A DNA stretch of 64,000 bases from Pseudomonadota bacterium (GCA_027487795.1 JAIYCX010000031.1:124001-188000); one strand, 5' to 3'. Positions 26,141-36,058 are shown, numbered from the stretch's first letter. Notes: generated from the sequence alone by a model not told the origin. Program-made: numbers and translations.

Positions 26141-28386
26141 TAAGATATCTTTTCAATAAGACCAATTTTTTTCTGAGGTATTTTTTCTCCCTTTTGAGCT
26201 CTTTTACCGATAGAAAAACTAGAAGATAAAATTACGCACTCTCCTTTACTATGAGTAACGGTAAGTTGTTTATTCTTAGGAACAAACATTCCAGTAACAA
26301 GCTGATCATCCTTAGATACTTTAATCAACTGAACCCCCTTAGATCCTACTCCTAACGGCGGTATCTCAGAAGAATGTATTTGAAGTACATAAGAGTTAAG
26401 CGTAAATAGCATAACTAAACCTTCAGAATAATTTATGACTGAAGATAGACTATCACCATCTTTTAGCTTTATAATTTTCTTTCCGTTCTTTTTGCTAGAT
26501 AAAGCATCTTCTAACTTTGTTCGGTAACCCAGTCCATGCTGAGTTAAGATAACAATATCAGATTCGCTCTCTTTAGAACCAGATTTGATTACCTTTGTAT
26601 AAGTAACTTGCTCACCGTCTTTAAACTTAAATAACTTCTGAATTGGCTCTCCAAATCCTGATGTCGCAGAAAGATTATATATTTCCGTAGAGAAAGCCAT
26701 CCCGTAATTTGTGAAAAACAAGATGTTATCTTTAGTACTCGATACAGAAGAAAACAATATACTATCCCCTTCTCTTAACCTTGTAACAGAAGGATCATTT
26801 GTAGATTTAATTCTCTTTAGCCAACCGTCTTTTGTTAGAATTACAAAAACTTCTTCGTCTGGTATTAAATCTGATTCAGATACTTCTAGCACTTCATACT
26901 GAGATAGGACCTTACACTTTCTCTTATCACCGTATAATTCTCTTAGCCTGTCTAGATCTTTAATTATTTCAGCTTTCAGAGCTTTATCACTAGATAATAT
27001 TTTATTTATCTGAGCAATTCTCTTTTCTTTTACAGTTAGCTCACTTAAAACTTCTTCAAGATTAGTCTTAGTAAGTTGATAAATTCTTAAATCAACTAAA
27101 AACTCTGCTTGCTTCTGTGTTAAAGAAAAAGCCTTTTCTAATCTAGTTATCGCATCTCCTCTTGAGGAGCTTTTTCTAACTTCAGTTATTACTTTATCTA
27201 GAACATCAATAACTTTAGCTACCCCTTGAAGAACGTGAACTCTTTCTTCAAGCTTATTTTTTTCATAAGATAAAGTTCTCTTTTCAGTTTCGTATCTAAA
27301 CTTTAAAAACTCCTCGAGCATAGATTTAAGCCCAAGAACAGCTGGCCTCATATGCATTTCATTTAGACCAGGAGTAAGAACTGTAAAGTTAATTGAAAAA
27401 TTAGCTTGCAGTGGAGTAGTTTTATACAAATAAGCCAAAAGCTTATCTTCTTCCGCGTCAGGAGAAATTTCTAGAACTATTCGAACTAGTTCTGTAGATT
27501 CATCACGAACATCTTCTACATGAGTTAATTTTTTCTGAATAACAACATCAGCTATTTTTTCTACTATAGTAGACTTATCTATTCCGTATGGAATGGAATC
27601 AAAAACTATTAACTTCTTCTCAGTTCTTGCTCCTTTAGGCTTATCATACTCTATCTTATAAGTTGCTCTCATTCTAATAGTGCCCTTTCCAGAATCATAC
27701 ATCTGGACTAGCTCATCCTTAGAATTTAAAATCTCACAACCCGTAGGGAAATCAGGCGCCTTAACTATTTTTATTATATCTTTAGTAGTCGCGTCGGGAG
27801 TTTCTACTAGTAACTTAAGCGCATCAAGTAACTCGGTTAAGTTGTGTGGAGGAATAGATGTTGCCATCCCAACCGCAATTCCAGTAGCTCCATTCATAAG
27901 TAAATTAGGAACTTTTGAAGGAAGTACTACTGGTTCTTTAGTAGTCTGATCAAAGTTATCTCTAAACGCTACTGTATCCGAATGAATTTCTCCTAATAAC
28001 TCAAGAGCAAGCTCTCTAAGTTTTGCCTCAGTGTATCGATATGCAGCAGCCCCATCTCCATCTAAAGAACCAAAATTACCCTGACCCTGGACTAGTGGAT
28101 AGCGAAGACTAAAATCTTGGGCCATTCTTACCATTGCTTCATAACAAGCAGCGTCACCATGTGGGTGATAGCGACCCAAAACCTCTCCGACTACAGCCGC
28201 AGATTTTCTAAAATTCTTATTAGGAGTAAGTCCTAAGTTCTCAAGCATCGCATAAATAATACGTCTTTGAACTGGCTTAAGTCCATCTCTTACATCGGGA
28301 ATAGCCCTACTAGTCACCACACTTAGTGCGTAAGTAAGGTACCTAGTACGAGATTCTTCAATAATATTAACAACTTCAGTAGTCAC
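26140..28386 (-). CDS. parC: DNA topoisomerase IV subunit A (or gyrase A)
   Basis: 748 residues, the size of ParC (GyrA is usually over 800). Active-site Tyr lies in AAYRYTE (~120). The quinolone-resistance region [17 protein letters not shown] (~76-92) resembles ParC (ACYEAM) rather than GyrA, but has Ala where most enzymes have Ser. No GyrA box (QRRGGKG) is seen in the C-terminal beta-pinwheel region, supporting topoisomerase IV. A central coiled coil runs from ~365 to 480. It is the first gene of the parC-parE unit. Confidence 0.85.
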   Translation of the reverse strand: MTTEVVNIIEESRTRYLTYALSVVTSRAIPDVRDGLKPVQRRIIYAMLENLGLTPNKNFRKSAAVVGEVLGRYHPHGDAACYEAMVRMAQDFSLRYPLVQGQGNFGSLDGDGAAAYRYTEAKLRELALELLGEIHSDTVAFRDNFDQTTKEPVVLPSKVPNLLMNGATGIAVGMATSIPPHNLTELLDALKLLVETPDATTKDIIKIVKAPDFPTGCEILNSKDELVQMYDSGKGTIRMRATYKIEYDKPKGARTEKKLIVFDSIPYGIDKSTIVEKIADVVIQKKLTHVEDVRDESTELVRIVLEISPDAEEDKLLAYLYKTTPLQANFSINFTVLTPGLNEMHMRPAVLGLKSMLEEFLKFRYETEKRTLSYEKNKLEERVHVLQGVAKVIDVLDKVITEVRKSSSRGDAITRLEKAFSLTQKQAEFLVDLRIYQLTKTNLEEVLSELTVKEKRIAQINKILSSDKALKAEIIKDLDRLRELYGDKRKCKVLSQYEVLEVSESDLIPDEEVFVILTKDGWLKRIKSTNDPSVTRLREGDSILFSSVSSTKDNILFFTNYGMAFSTEIYNLSATSGFGEPIQKLFKFKDGEQVTYTKVIKSGSKESESDIVILTQHGLGYRTKLEDALSSKKNGKKIIKLKDGDSLSSVINYSEGLVMLFTLNSYVLQIHSSEIPPLGVGSKGVQLIKVSKDDQLVTGMFVPKNKQLTVTHSKGECVILSSSFSIGKRAQKGEKIPQKKIGLIEKIS

Positions 28387-28564
28387 AATAATTCATCCAA
28401 GATTAAAGTTTTCAGAATTGATTTCTGTTATCAGGAGACCTATTAATAGGTTTAGATAGGAAGCTCAAGGGGGTAATTAGAAAATCACTAAAAAAGCAGG
28501 AATTAAAGCCATGTACGAATTTCACAAATAAGATAAACATACTAAAAATTAACTTAATTTATAG
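28387..28564. promoter_or_regulatory. Divergent intergenic region parC / sulP
   Basis: 178 AT-rich bases between the start codons of parC (minus) and the SulP gene (plus). A short palindrome CCTATTAATAGG is present at 28439-28450. Promoters for both genes must lie here, but no boxes are certain. Confidence 0.4.
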
Positions 28565-30091
28565 ATGATTGATAACAAACTAAAAAAAGACTTCCTCGCC
28601 TCATTAGTAGTCTTCTTAGTAGCCCTGCCCTTATGCCTAGGGATAGCTTTAGCTTCTGGAGCTCCGCTAATTTCAGGTTTAATTGCTGGAATAATTGGTG
28701 GACTCGTAGTTTCACTACTATCAGGTTCTGAGGTTAGCGTAAGTGGGCCTGCCGCTGGTCTAACAGTTGTTGTACTTGATGCGATAACTAAAATCGGATC
28801 TTTTGAAAAATTCTTAGTTGCGGTTATGATTTCTGGTGGTTTTCAAATTATTTTTGGATTTTTTAGACTAGGATTTTTAGCAGACTTTGTTCCAACATGC
28901 GTTATTCAAGGAATGTTGGTTGCTATAGGAATAGTAATTATTTTAAAACAGATACCCCATGCCCTAGGAAGAGACTTGGATTACGAGGGTAATTTTAGTT
29001 TTTTTGGAAAAAATTCCTATGGCAACAGCATAGATGAATTAATAGAGGCGGTAATTTCTGCAAATACCGGTGCTACCATAATTACAATAATATGTTTATT
29101 TATTCTAGTTTACTGGCCAAAGTTAACAGTAAACTTTAAAATAAAAGCAATTCCTGCTTCCTTAATTGCAGTAATAACAGGAGTTATTCTTAACTTATTA
29201 TTTTTTCATTTACTTCCTCAATATTATTTAACAACAGATAGTGGTCATAGAGTTTCAATTCCTAATAACTTACTTAACTTAAAAAAACTCACAGAAACTA
29301 TTCCAGACCCTAACTTCTATGGAATATTAGAACTTAAAGTTTGGATTACCGGCCTAATAATCGCCCTAGTCGGAAGCATGGAAACATTATTATCGATAGA
29401 AGCAACCGACAAACTAGATAAAAAAAGAAGAATATCAGATCCTAATCGTGAATTATTTGCACAGGGCGTTGGGAATATAATTTCTGGATTTTTAGGCGGA
29501 ATACCAATAACATCTGTAGTCATTAGATCTTCTGCTAATATATCTTCCGGAGCAGAAAGTAGATATTCAAGTTTCTTTCATGGTCTTTTTTTACTGCTAT
29601 CTGTTTTATTCTTCTCTTCATTTATGAACGAGATACCACTTGCCGCCCTAGCCGCTGTACTACTAGTAGTCGGATACAAACTAGGCTCACCAACTGCTTT
29701 TATTAAACAATGGAAATTAGGTATAGTACAATTTGCTCCATTTTTAGTTACCGTTCTGGCAGTAGTTTTCACCGACCTTTTAACAGGAGTTGCTATCGGT
29801 TGTATTTTCGGCCTTTTCTTTGTTATCAAGGGTAATTACAAAAATGCCTTCACTGAAGTCAATCAAGATCAGCATTACTTAATTAGACTAAATACTAATG
29901 TTTCCTTCTTGCATAAGTCAGAGCTAAAGCAAAAGTTAAATAGGGTGCCCAGTAATACGGTACTTCTAATAGATGGTACTAAGGCAAACATTATTGATCA
30001 CGACATCAAAGATTTACTTAGAGACTATATTCAATCAGCTAAGTTTAAAAATATAGAAGTTCAAATTAAAAACATATCAAAGGTACCCTGA
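28565..30091 (+). CDS. SulP family anion (probably bicarbonate) transporter
   Basis: 508 residues with about 10-14 hydrophobic segments. The opening [29 protein letters not shown] region and [14 protein letters not shown] (~60) match SulP. A shortened STAS-like tail (about residues 440-505) follows the last membrane segment. SulP members carry sulfate, bicarbonate or other anions with sodium or protons. The downstream beta-carbonic anhydrase gene overlaps by one base (TGATG), so bicarbonate is the favoured substrate. Confidence 0.88.
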   Translation: MIDNKLKKDFLASLVVFLVALPLCLGIALASGAPLISGLIAGIIGGLVVSLLSGSEVSVSGPAAGLTVVVLDAITKIGSFEKFLVAVMISGGFQIIFGFFRLGFLADFVPTCVIQGMLVAIGIVIILKQIPHALGRDLDYEGNFSFFGKNSYGNSIDELIEAVISANTGATIITIICLFILVYWPKLTVNFKIKAIPASLIAVITGVILNLLFFHLLPQYYLTTDSGHRVSIPNNLLNLKKLTETIPDPNFYGILELKVWITGLIIALVGSMETLLSIEATDKLDKKRRISDPNRELFAQGVGNIISGFLGGIPITSVVIRSSANISSGAESRYSSFFHGLFLLLSVLFFSSFMNEIPLAALAAVLLVVGYKLGSPTAFIKQWKLGIVQFAPFLVTVLAVVFTDLLTGVAIGCIFGLFFVIKGNYKNAFTEVNQDQHYLIRLNTNVSFLHKSELKQKLNRVPSNTVLLIDGTKANIIDHDIKDLLRDYIQSAKFKNIEVQIKNISKVP

Positions 30092-30756
30092 TGGATTCCT
30101 ACAAAAAACTACTATTATCGAATAAAGCTTGGGTAAAAGAAAAACTTGAAATTAGACCAGATTTTTTTTCAAGAATGGCCAATGAACAAAATCCAGAATT
30201 TATGTGGATTGGTTGTAGTGATAGTCGAGTACCAGCAGAGGATATCACAGGTACCGAGCCCGGTGAGATTTTCGTTCATAGAAATATTGCCAATTTAGTT
30301 GTTCATACTGATTTTAACTTACTAAGTGTACTACAATTTGCTGTAGAGGTTCTGGAAGTAAAGCATATTATAGTTTGTGGTCACTACGGTTGCGGTGGTG
30401 TAAAGCATGCACTTTCTAGTAAACATCTTGGATTAATTAACAAGTGGTTACGTCATATAAAAGACGTATATCGTATTCATGAAAGAGAATTAGATTCTTT
30501 AAAAAACGAGGAAGAAAAATTAAATAGATTTATTGAGCTAAACGTCATTGAGCAAGTACAAAATCTAGTAGAAACTTCTATAGTACAAAGAAGCTGGGCC
30601 AGAAAAAAAATGCCATTCATCCATGGCTGGGTCTACGATATTAAAAACGGCAATATCAACGACCTTTGCTTAATGACCTCCGAGTCACATGTAGATAAAA
30701 TCTATAAGTTTGATTTCACTGATGAGCAGATTAAGCATTATAGTGAAGAGGTTTAA
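30091..30756 (+). CDS. Beta-carbonic anhydrase
   Basis: 221 residues. Zinc ligands and active-site pair are visible: [16 protein letters not shown] (~36-51; Cys, Asp-Arg dyad), VHRNIANLV (~62) and [14 protein letters not shown] (~95-108; His and Cys). This is the typical Can/CynT-like beta class, converting CO2 and bicarbonate in the cytoplasm. Translationally coupled to the SulP transporter, which suggests joint inorganic-carbon uptake or pH function. Confidence 0.96.
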   Translation: MDSYKKLLLSNKAWVKEKLEIRPDFFSRMANEQNPEFMWIGCSDSRVPAEDITGTEPGEIFVHRNIANLVVHTDFNLLSVLQFAVEVLEVKHIIVCGHYGCGGVKHALSSKHLGLINKWLRHIKDVYRIHERELDSLKNEEEKLNRFIELNVIEQVQNLVETSIVQRSWARKKMPFIHGWVYDIKNGNINDLCLMTSESHVDKIYKFDFTDEQIKHYSEEV

Positions 30757-30766
30757 CTTCCACATT

Positions 30767-30925
30767 AAGGGAGAGAACTTAATCCTTGTTCGAACCCTTG
30801 CAAGCTCCCCTCGCAATAGTCTGCAAAGAACTTTTTTAGCAAAGCAAAAAAATTTCCAGCCTATTTGCTCCACGCCGGCCACTCAACCCATACGGGCTTC
30901 AAACAAGGATTAAGTCCTCTCCCTT
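30767..30925. repeat. 159-bp palindromic element with 24-bp terminal inverted repeats
   Basis: Left arm 30767-30790 and right arm 30902-30925 are inverted copies matching at 23 of 24 bases (AAGGGAGAG...CTTAATCCTTGTT). They enclose about 111 bases that could fold further. The element lies just after the carbonic anhydrase stop codon. A truncated copy with only the outer arms lies at 31930-31956, and the base run TTGATTTATTTT follows both. It may be a dispersed palindromic repeat or structured RNA. The minus-strand ORF crossing it is probably not a gene. Confidence 0.7.
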
Positions 30926-30976
30926 TTGATTTATTTTCTCTTAAGAAGACTCTAATTCCAATTATCGACAGCTGAC

Positions 30977-30982
30977 TATAAT
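30977..30982 (+). promoter_or_regulatory. Possible -10 box upstream of the inositol-phosphatase-like gene
   Basis: TATAAT at 30977-30982, 42 bases before the ATG at 31024. The -35 is poor. Confidence 0.3.
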
Positions 30983-31023
30983 ATTAGTATTTCTATTCAA
31001 CTAAATTACATTAATTAAAAACT

Positions 31024-31860
31024 ATGACCTTACCAAATATTTCTAATAACAATTCAGTACTCGGTTTATCATCGCTAGACTTAAACGAGATGCATGATTT
31101 TGCTTTAAAAATAGCAGAAGCATGCAAAGATTTAATTTTAAAACTTTGGGCAGGTGGATCATTTGGTGAAACTCTAAAGGCTGATAAAACGCCAGTTAGT
31201 GAAGTTGATTTGCAAGCAGAGGCACTTGCAAGAAAAATGATTCAAGAACGATATCCATCTCATGGAATCATGGGTGAAGAATATGAATCTATAAATCCAG
31301 ATAGCGATTTTCAATGGACCCTTGATCCAATTGATGGAACTCAAAACCTAATAAATTTAATTCCCACCTTTGGAACATTAATAGGATTAAGATTTAAAGA
31401 TACAGCTATAATAGGAATAATTGATCATCCAGTTTTAAATACCAGAATAAGTGGCGGTATCGGCCTTGGCGTATTTCATAATAACTCAAAGATTACTCTA
31501 GCTGATCTTAAAAACGACTCTCTATCTTCTAATGACATTATTGCAACCAATTCACCTGCTGTATTTGGTGATACCTTGGATGATAAAGAACTATTTAATA
31601 AAGTACTTTCATTTCATCCACATTCTCGAATTTATTATGATTGTTACGATCAGACACTAGCAGTACTTGGACGATTAGCGGTAGTAGTTGAACCTAACTT
31701 AAAGATTTGGGACATCACTCCACTTGAAGCTTTAATAAATGAACTTGGCGGAAAATGTGTAAGATTTAACGAGCGTGGGAATTGCTCAAATATGCTAGTA
31801 AATGCAGTATTTGGCAAAGCCAAAGCCGTTGATTTAATGTATGAACATTTGGGGCTGTGA
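31024..31860 (+). CDS. Inositol monophosphatase family phosphatase
   Basis: 278 residues. Metal-binding motifs of the IMPase/CysQ/histidinol-phosphatase superfamily are present: GEEYE (~80), DPIDGTQNLI (~101-110; usual form DPIDGT) and a late WDITPLEALINELGG (~232-246). It hydrolyses a small phosphate monoester with magnesium; the exact substrate (inositol phosphate, histidinol phosphate or a nucleotide) cannot be told. It is flanked on both sides by copies of the AAGGGAGAG palindromic element. Confidence 0.87.
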   Translation: MTLPNISNNNSVLGLSSLDLNEMHDFALKIAEACKDLILKLWAGGSFGETLKADKTPVSEVDLQAEALARKMIQERYPSHGIMGEEYESINPDSDFQWTLDPIDGTQNLINLIPTFGTLIGLRFKDTAIIGIIDHPVLNTRISGGIGLGVFHNNSKITLADLKNDSLSSNDIIATNSPAVFGDTLDDKELFNKVLSFHPHSRIYYDCYDQTLAVLGRLAVVVEPNLKIWDITPLEALINELGGKCVRFNERGNCSNMLVNAVFGKAKAVDLMYEHLGL

Positions 31861-31864
31861 GGGT

Positions 31865-31895
31865 AAATAATAAATGAGACTCTCGTTTTTTATTT
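31865..31895 (+). terminator. AT-rich terminator-like hairpin
   Basis: Bases 31865-31878 pair with 31882-31895 with only one mismatch and one G-T pair around a 3-base loop, just after the phosphatase stop. The stem is AT-rich but ends in a T-rich arm. Confidence 0.5.
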
Positions 31896-31929
31896 ATCAA
31901 TGATTGTAAGTAACTACAAGCTATCGAAT

Positions 31930-31956
31930 AAGGGAGAGGACTTAATTCTCTCCCTT
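31930..31956. repeat. Short copy of the palindromic element
   Basis: AAGGGAGAG (31930-31938) and CTCTCCCTT (31948-31956) flank GACTTAATT. Outer arms and following TGATTTATTTT match the 159-bp element at 30767-30925, but its interior is missing. It may act as a terminator for the phosphatase gene or the convergent nuclease gene. Confidence 0.65.
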
Positions 31957-31993
31957 TGATTTATTTTAAAGCAAGCTTCATTAAGCAAATGCT

Positions 31994-33040
31994 TTATGAC
32001 TCCGTGTTAATCTCTAACTCTTTTTCGATTTCTTCAATAGAAGGAAGGCTTGGTTTTAAATCTTCGGGTAAAGAATCCGTAATAAGCTGCTCCCACTCCG
32101 CGACTCCAATAGGCTTTTCGTTGCCTGCCAGTGCGTACTTGGCGACAGTATGATTTTTTTCCCTAACAAGCAATAAACCGATCGTAGGCTTATCATCTGG
32201 ATGTCTAATTAAGTCATCTACAATATTCATATACATAGTAAGCTGACTTACATGTCCTGGGCAAAACTTTCCGGCCTTTAATTCTACTACGACATAACAA
32301 CGTAGCTTTAAATGATAGAATAATAAATCAATATAAAAATCATCTCCACCCACTTCCATATGAACTTGCCTACCTACAAACGCAAATCCTTGACCTAGTT
32401 CAAGTAGAAACTTCTCAAGATGTTCTATAAGTTTTTCTTCTAACTCAGCCTCTTTTCTAACCTCTGCTGTACCCAAAAAATCAAAAAGGTAAGGGTCCTT
32501 AAAAATTTGCTCCGCCATATCAGACTCTTCTGGGGGCAAAGTTACTTCAAAGTTATTTGCTGTCTGCCCTATTCGATTATGAAGAGCAGTCTCAATTTGC
32601 ACGGCTAATACATCACGACTCCAGCCGTTTTTAATATTTTGCTCCGCATACCACACCCTCTGGTTAGTATCCTTAATCTTGTCTAAAAGCAGCTGATTAT
32701 TTCTCCAAGGAATTAGTGCAGCGACCCGCTGCACTAATTCCTTATCTGGCCATAACTCACTGAACTTCCTCATATATTTAAGATTTCTAGGTGAGAATCC
32801 ATTCATCTCTGGAAAAGCTTCCCTTAAATCATTAGAAAGACGGTCTATGACCTTAGCCCCCCAACCTGCCTCTGATTGCTTTTCTAGAATTCCACGACCT
32901 ATTTCCCAATATAAAAGAATTTGAGCCGAATTAGCAGATAGGACAGCTTTGATACGTTCAGTCTTTATATGAACTTTTAAATCTCTTAAAAACCCAGCAT
33001 AGTCTTCTGGCATATCTATAATAGAAGAAGCATTAGGCAT
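31994..33040 (-). CDS. YhcG/DUF1016 family PD-(D/E)XK nuclease
   Basis: The frame opens at 33094, but the ATG at 33040 is preceded by GAGGTGATA, a strong ribosome binding site, so I use it (348 residues, starting MPNASS). The N-terminal winged-helix DUF1016 part includes VLSANSAQILLYWEIGRGIL and FPEMNGFSPRNLKYMRKF. The C-terminal nuclease domain has DDFYIDLLFYHLKLRCYVVVELK (~240-262), with the Asp and Glu-x-Lys catalytic residues. Members are linked to mobile elements, restriction loci and Holliday-junction binding. Next to radC and a tRNA with a partial repeat, it is likely acquired. Confidence 0.87.
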   Translation of the reverse strand: MPNASSIIDMPEDYAGFLRDLKVHIKTERIKAVLSANSAQILLYWEIGRGILEKQSEAGWGAKVIDRLSNDLREAFPEMNGFSPRNLKYMRKFSELWPDKELVQRVAALIPWRNNQLLLDKIKDTNQRVWYAEQNIKNGWSRDVLAVQIETALHNRIGQTANNFEVTLPPEESDMAEQIFKDPYLFDFLGTAEVRKEAELEEKLIEHLEKFLLELGQGFAFVGRQVHMEVGGDDFYIDLLFYHLKLRCYVVVELKAGKFCPGHVSQLTMYMNIVDDLIRHPDDKPTIGLLLVREKNHTVAKYALAGNEKPIGVAEWEQLITDSLPEDLKPSLPSIEEIEKELEINTES

Positions 33041-33157
33041 TATCACCTCTTTATTATTCCCGTTATCTCGTCTTTTTCTTTGGTCGCTATTCATAAATTT
33101 AAATACAGCTTATCAAAATAGAATCTCCAGAGCAGAAATCGCATAGCACTTCTCCGA

Positions 33158-33832
33158 CTACCATCTCCCCTCTTCCCTCAAACTTAAAAATCCAAATTTC
33201 GAAAAGATCACATGATCAAGAAGTGAAATCCCAAGTATCTCCCCTGCCTCTCGGATTTTTTTTGTTACTTTAATATCGGCATCGCTTGGTGTTAAAGATC
33301 CACTTGGATGATTGTGCGCGATAATAATACTAGCTGCGCGGTCCACAATAGGATCTGAATAGATTTCCCTTGGATGAACATGAGTCGTATTTAAAATACC
33401 AGTAGTTACAATTCTAACTGCATTTGTTACATGTTCACCGTTTAGAGAAATACAAATTAGATGCTCTTGTTTATCATGGGATAAATGCTTCACAAGACTA
33501 TATACATCTTGAGCAGATGTTACAGGTATACCACTAGGCTTAATCCTCCTCCTTGCAAATTCAAACGCAGAAACAAGAGCACCCGCTTTTACTTTACCAA
33601 TACCATGGATTTTTTCTAATTCCTCGTTACACTTATCAATAGAAGATTTATTAATTACATCTAAAACCTTAGAAGCAAGCTCCATAACCCCGCACTTTTT
33701 ACTACCCTTCCCCAAAGCCAAAGCAAGCAATTCAACATCCTCTAAACCAAAAACCCCCTTTAAAAGAAGCTTCTCCCTTGGTCTTTCCTGAAGACTCATT
33801 TCTTCTATTTTCTTGGATAATATTTTATACAT
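33158..33832 (-). CDS. radC: RadC family protein (JAB1/MPN domain)
   Basis: 224 residues: an N-terminal helix-hairpin-helix-like part (IHGIGKVKAGALVSAFEFARR, ~74-94) and a C-terminal JAMM metalloprotease-fold domain with HVHPREIY (~151) and the zinc motif HNHPSGSLTPSDAD (~172-185). RadC genes are very often carried on islands and phages; the biochemical role is unsettled. Lies just downstream of tRNA-Leu and upstream of the YhcG-type nuclease. Confidence 0.9.
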   Translation of the reverse strand: MYKILSKKIEEMSLQERPREKLLLKGVFGLEDVELLALALGKGSKKCGVMELASKVLDVINKSSIDKCNEELEKIHGIGKVKAGALVSAFEFARRRIKPSGIPVTSAQDVYSLVKHLSHDKQEHLICISLNGEHVTNAVRIVTTGILNTTHVHPREIYSDPIVDRAASIIIAHNHPSGSLTPSDADIKVTKKIREAGEILGISLLDHVIFSKFGFLSLREEGRW

Positions 33833-33960
33833 AATTAAATTCTCCTCGTGTGTTATCGAAGAAAATTTAAGAGGGAATCAGTTATTTAAACGAGCATTAT
33901 TGGCCCACGCTCAAGATTAGTAAGGAAGTGTCTTATTTTTCACAATCTTAATGTATATAT

Positions 33961-33984
33961 AGAATGCCCAGAACCGGAATCGAA
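33961..33984. repeat. Partial copy of the tRNA-Leu 3' end (att-like)
   Basis: 24 bases matching 34064-34087, the 3' end of tRNA-Leu(UAA) including its T-arm, with a single A/G difference. Same orientation, 103 bases downstream of the tRNA end in the direction of tRNA transcription. Such repeats arise when an integrase uses a tRNA 3' end. Confidence 0.75.
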
Positions 33985-34068
33985 TTCTACTTCGCTGAAG
34001 CTACGAAGAGTTAAATTTACACAAAAATTTGGCAGAACCTGTTCTGCGTAGCCTTGGCGAAGCAGAAT
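33984..34068. repeat. 25-bp inverted repeat beside tRNA-Leu
   Basis: Bases 33984-34008 and 34044-34068 are inverted copies matching at 20 of 25 positions (ATTCT-CTTCGC...GCTACG form). The 35-base loop contains the palindrome CAGAACCTGTTCTG. The right arm ends at the tRNA discriminator base, and the left arm begins at the end of the tRNA-end duplicate. Confidence 0.65.
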
Positions 34069-34153
34069 GCCCAGAGCCGGAATCGAACCGGCACGTCGCT
34101 TTCGCAACCCAGGATTTTAAGTCCTGTATGTCTACCAGTTCCATCATCCGGGC
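34068..34153 (-). tRNA. tRNA-Leu (anticodon UAA)
   Basis: Reading the minus strand from 34153, acceptor arm GCCCGGA pairs with TCTGGGC, followed by discriminator A at 34068. The anticodon arm CAGGACTTAAAATCCTG displays TAA. A variable arm GGTTGCGAAAGCGACG is the long class II type, and the T-arm GCCGGTTCGATTCCGGC is complete. CCA is not encoded. The 3' end is repeated at 33961-33984. Confidence 0.95.
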
Positions 34154-34189
34154 GTATTTCGAAATTAATTTAGAAAAGGTGAGGTAGTA

Positions 34190-35998
34190 TTACTTTAATA
34201 ATTCACGACTTTCAAGCTCTGAGTAAAAAGGAAAGCTTGGATGAGTCGGAAATTCTAATAAAACTTTCAAATTATCTAATATACTAACAGGTACTTTAAG
34301 CAGATAAATTGATGATGTTGGGTGCGGAAATACCTTAATTAGCTCCGTAGAAGGCGAATAAATAAGTAATTGATAGTACCTCCAAGCCTCCTCATCGTAG
34401 TCTAATAATAAGTATATATTGGTAGTTCCATCGCTTTTTAGTGTCTGAATCTTCTCTGGAGATAGTCTGAAAGTTTTTAAGCCTAATTTTTTAGCATAAT
34501 ATACTGTCCATCTTTCAAATGCCTCGACTGTATAAAGGGGCTTTCCACCAAGTTCAGCTACTAATTCAGTCGATAAATTCTTAACACTTCTAGTATGATT
34601 TCTAAATGGAACGTAAATATAGGACTGACAAACTCTTACAGCAAAAAAAACTAAACCAATATAAATTGGGAAATACTTCCAAATAGTTCTTTGACTGGAC
34701 ATTAGAATTATTATGTTAACTACAATAGCAACTCCAAGCCCCAAAATTAAATTTCCAAAATCTACTCCGTCCAATCTACTAAAAACAAAAAATACAACTC
34801 CAGCAACAACAGCTAAAGTAGAGAAAGTTTTAAGGAATCTTATAAACCATTTAAAAATAACAGGCTTTAAAGAATAACCTCCGAACAATATAACTAAGTT
34901 AATGAAACTAGGAAGTATAGGGAAACAATAACGACTAGACTTACCTTGAGCAACTGAGAGCATAAGAAAGCCCATTAAAAAAATTATAGTATGAAAAATT
35001 GCAAATTCTTTTATCTTAGGATCAGAACATAATTTAGAGAAAATATTTGGCCAAGCTACTGACTCTACTTCACTTATATTGTCTTTCTTAAAGTTCTTAA
35101 TAAAAAACAAACTTGAAAGCATACTAATGATAAGGAATATAGACCAAGGAAGAGTATTCGCTATTACTGCCCCAAAATAGAAAAAGCTACCTCTTTCTCT
35201 TTCCGAATAATTGACGACCCTGCGTAAAACTTCCTCTCTAAATCGCTCTAAAAGCTCGGAGAATCCAACGATCTGACCAAGAGGGATAAGCCAACTTAAT
35301 ACTAAAACAACAGATGCAATTAATCCGAAAATTAAAAACAATAATCTTTGCTTATAAAAACCTTTATCTGCTGTTACTAAGGTGCGTAAAAGAAGATAAG
35401 GAAGGATACCACCTAAGAGAAAGAAAAAAACTGGAGGCCCCTTTGTTAAAAATGCTAAACAAGTAGATAGAGCAAAAAGTGCCAAAAATTTTGAATTCCT
35501 CTCTTCCATTAAAAAGAATGAAGAGCCGATAGAAACATATGTTAGCATACCAAATAGCATATCGATTTCTGCAGATGCTATAAGAATAAAAAACAAAACA
35601 GAATGGACTAAAGCCAAAGAAGCAGTAGCGCTTATTTTAATACTTTTAGAAATTCGGTACCAAGTGAAAAATTGGAAAATAACAAATAAAACACCAGAAA
35701 ATACAGAAGGTAGCCTTGCGTAAAACTCAGAATCAACATTTGTTAAATACAAAGTAAGGGCTGAGAACCAGTAATATAGAGGTGGCTTCGTTAAGATATC
35801 ACTACCTAATAGAGTAGGTACTAAAAAATTCTTACCCTCGACTATTTCCCAAGCAATTAATGTTCTATCTGCTTCAGTGTGTCTAATAAACTCTTGATTA
35901 CCAAGTCCTATTATGGACAATAAAAAGGTCCAAGATGCGACGACTACACATGCTCTATAAGGATTTGTGAAAAGATAATTCTGTAAATTCTTTAACAT
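34190..35998 (-). CDS. GT39-family (ArnT-like) membrane glycosyltransferase
   Basis: 602 residues with about 11 hydrophobic segments. The first luminal loop carries an acidic motif RHTEADRTLIAWEIVEG (~36-52) and LTKPPLYYWFSAL (~69-81), matching the PMT_2/ArnT (GT-C) superfamily. These enzymes use polyprenyl-phosphate sugars in the periplasm to modify lipid A, glycans or proteins. The C-terminal ~120 residues form a soluble domain. Single-gene unit divergent from pgpA. Confidence 0.85.
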   Translation of the reverse strand: MLKNLQNYLFTNPYRACVVVASWTFLLSIIGLGNQEFIRHTEADRTLIAWEIVEGKNFLVPTLLGSDILTKPPLYYWFSALTLYLTNVDSEFYARLPSVFSGVLFVIFQFFTWYRISKSIKISATASLALVHSVLFFILIASAEIDMLFGMLTYVSIGSSFFLMEERNSKFLALFALSTCLAFLTKGPPVFFFLLGGILPYLLLRTLVTADKGFYKQRLLFLIFGLIASVVLVLSWLIPLGQIVGFSELLERFREEVLRRVVNYSERERGSFFYFGAVIANTLPWSIFLIISMLSSLFFIKNFKKDNISEVESVAWPNIFSKLCSDPKIKEFAIFHTIIFLMGFLMLSVAQGKSSRYCFPILPSFINLVILFGGYSLKPVIFKWFIRFLKTFSTLAVVAGVVFFVFSRLDGVDFGNLILGLGVAIVVNIIILMSSQRTIWKYFPIYIGLVFFAVRVCQSYIYVPFRNHTRSVKNLSTELVAELGGKPLYTVEAFERWTVYYAKKLGLKTFRLSPEKIQTLKSDGTTNIYLLLDYDEEAWRYYQLLIYSPSTELIKVFPHPTSSIYLLKVPVSILDNLKVLLEFPTHPSFPFYSELESRELLK

Positions 35999-36058
35999 TT
36001 AAAGTATCATTTAACTGTAAATTTAGGTATTGATAGCTTCTACCTATATAATTGAAAA

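Noticed and set aside
29578..29829. Minus-strand ORF within the SulP gene
   Set aside because: Antisense shadow of a well-supported transporter gene.
30685..30882. Minus-strand ORF crossing the 159-bp palindromic element
   Set aside because: Its start and end lie inside the inverted repeat and the carbonic anhydrase gene; it is probably a translation of the element rather than a gene.
30767..30925. Could the palindromic element be an integron attC site or a 6S/SRP RNA?
   Set aside because: The terminal GTTRRRY/RYYYAAC-type boxes of attC are not evident and there is no integrase; I could not match conserved 6S or SRP features.
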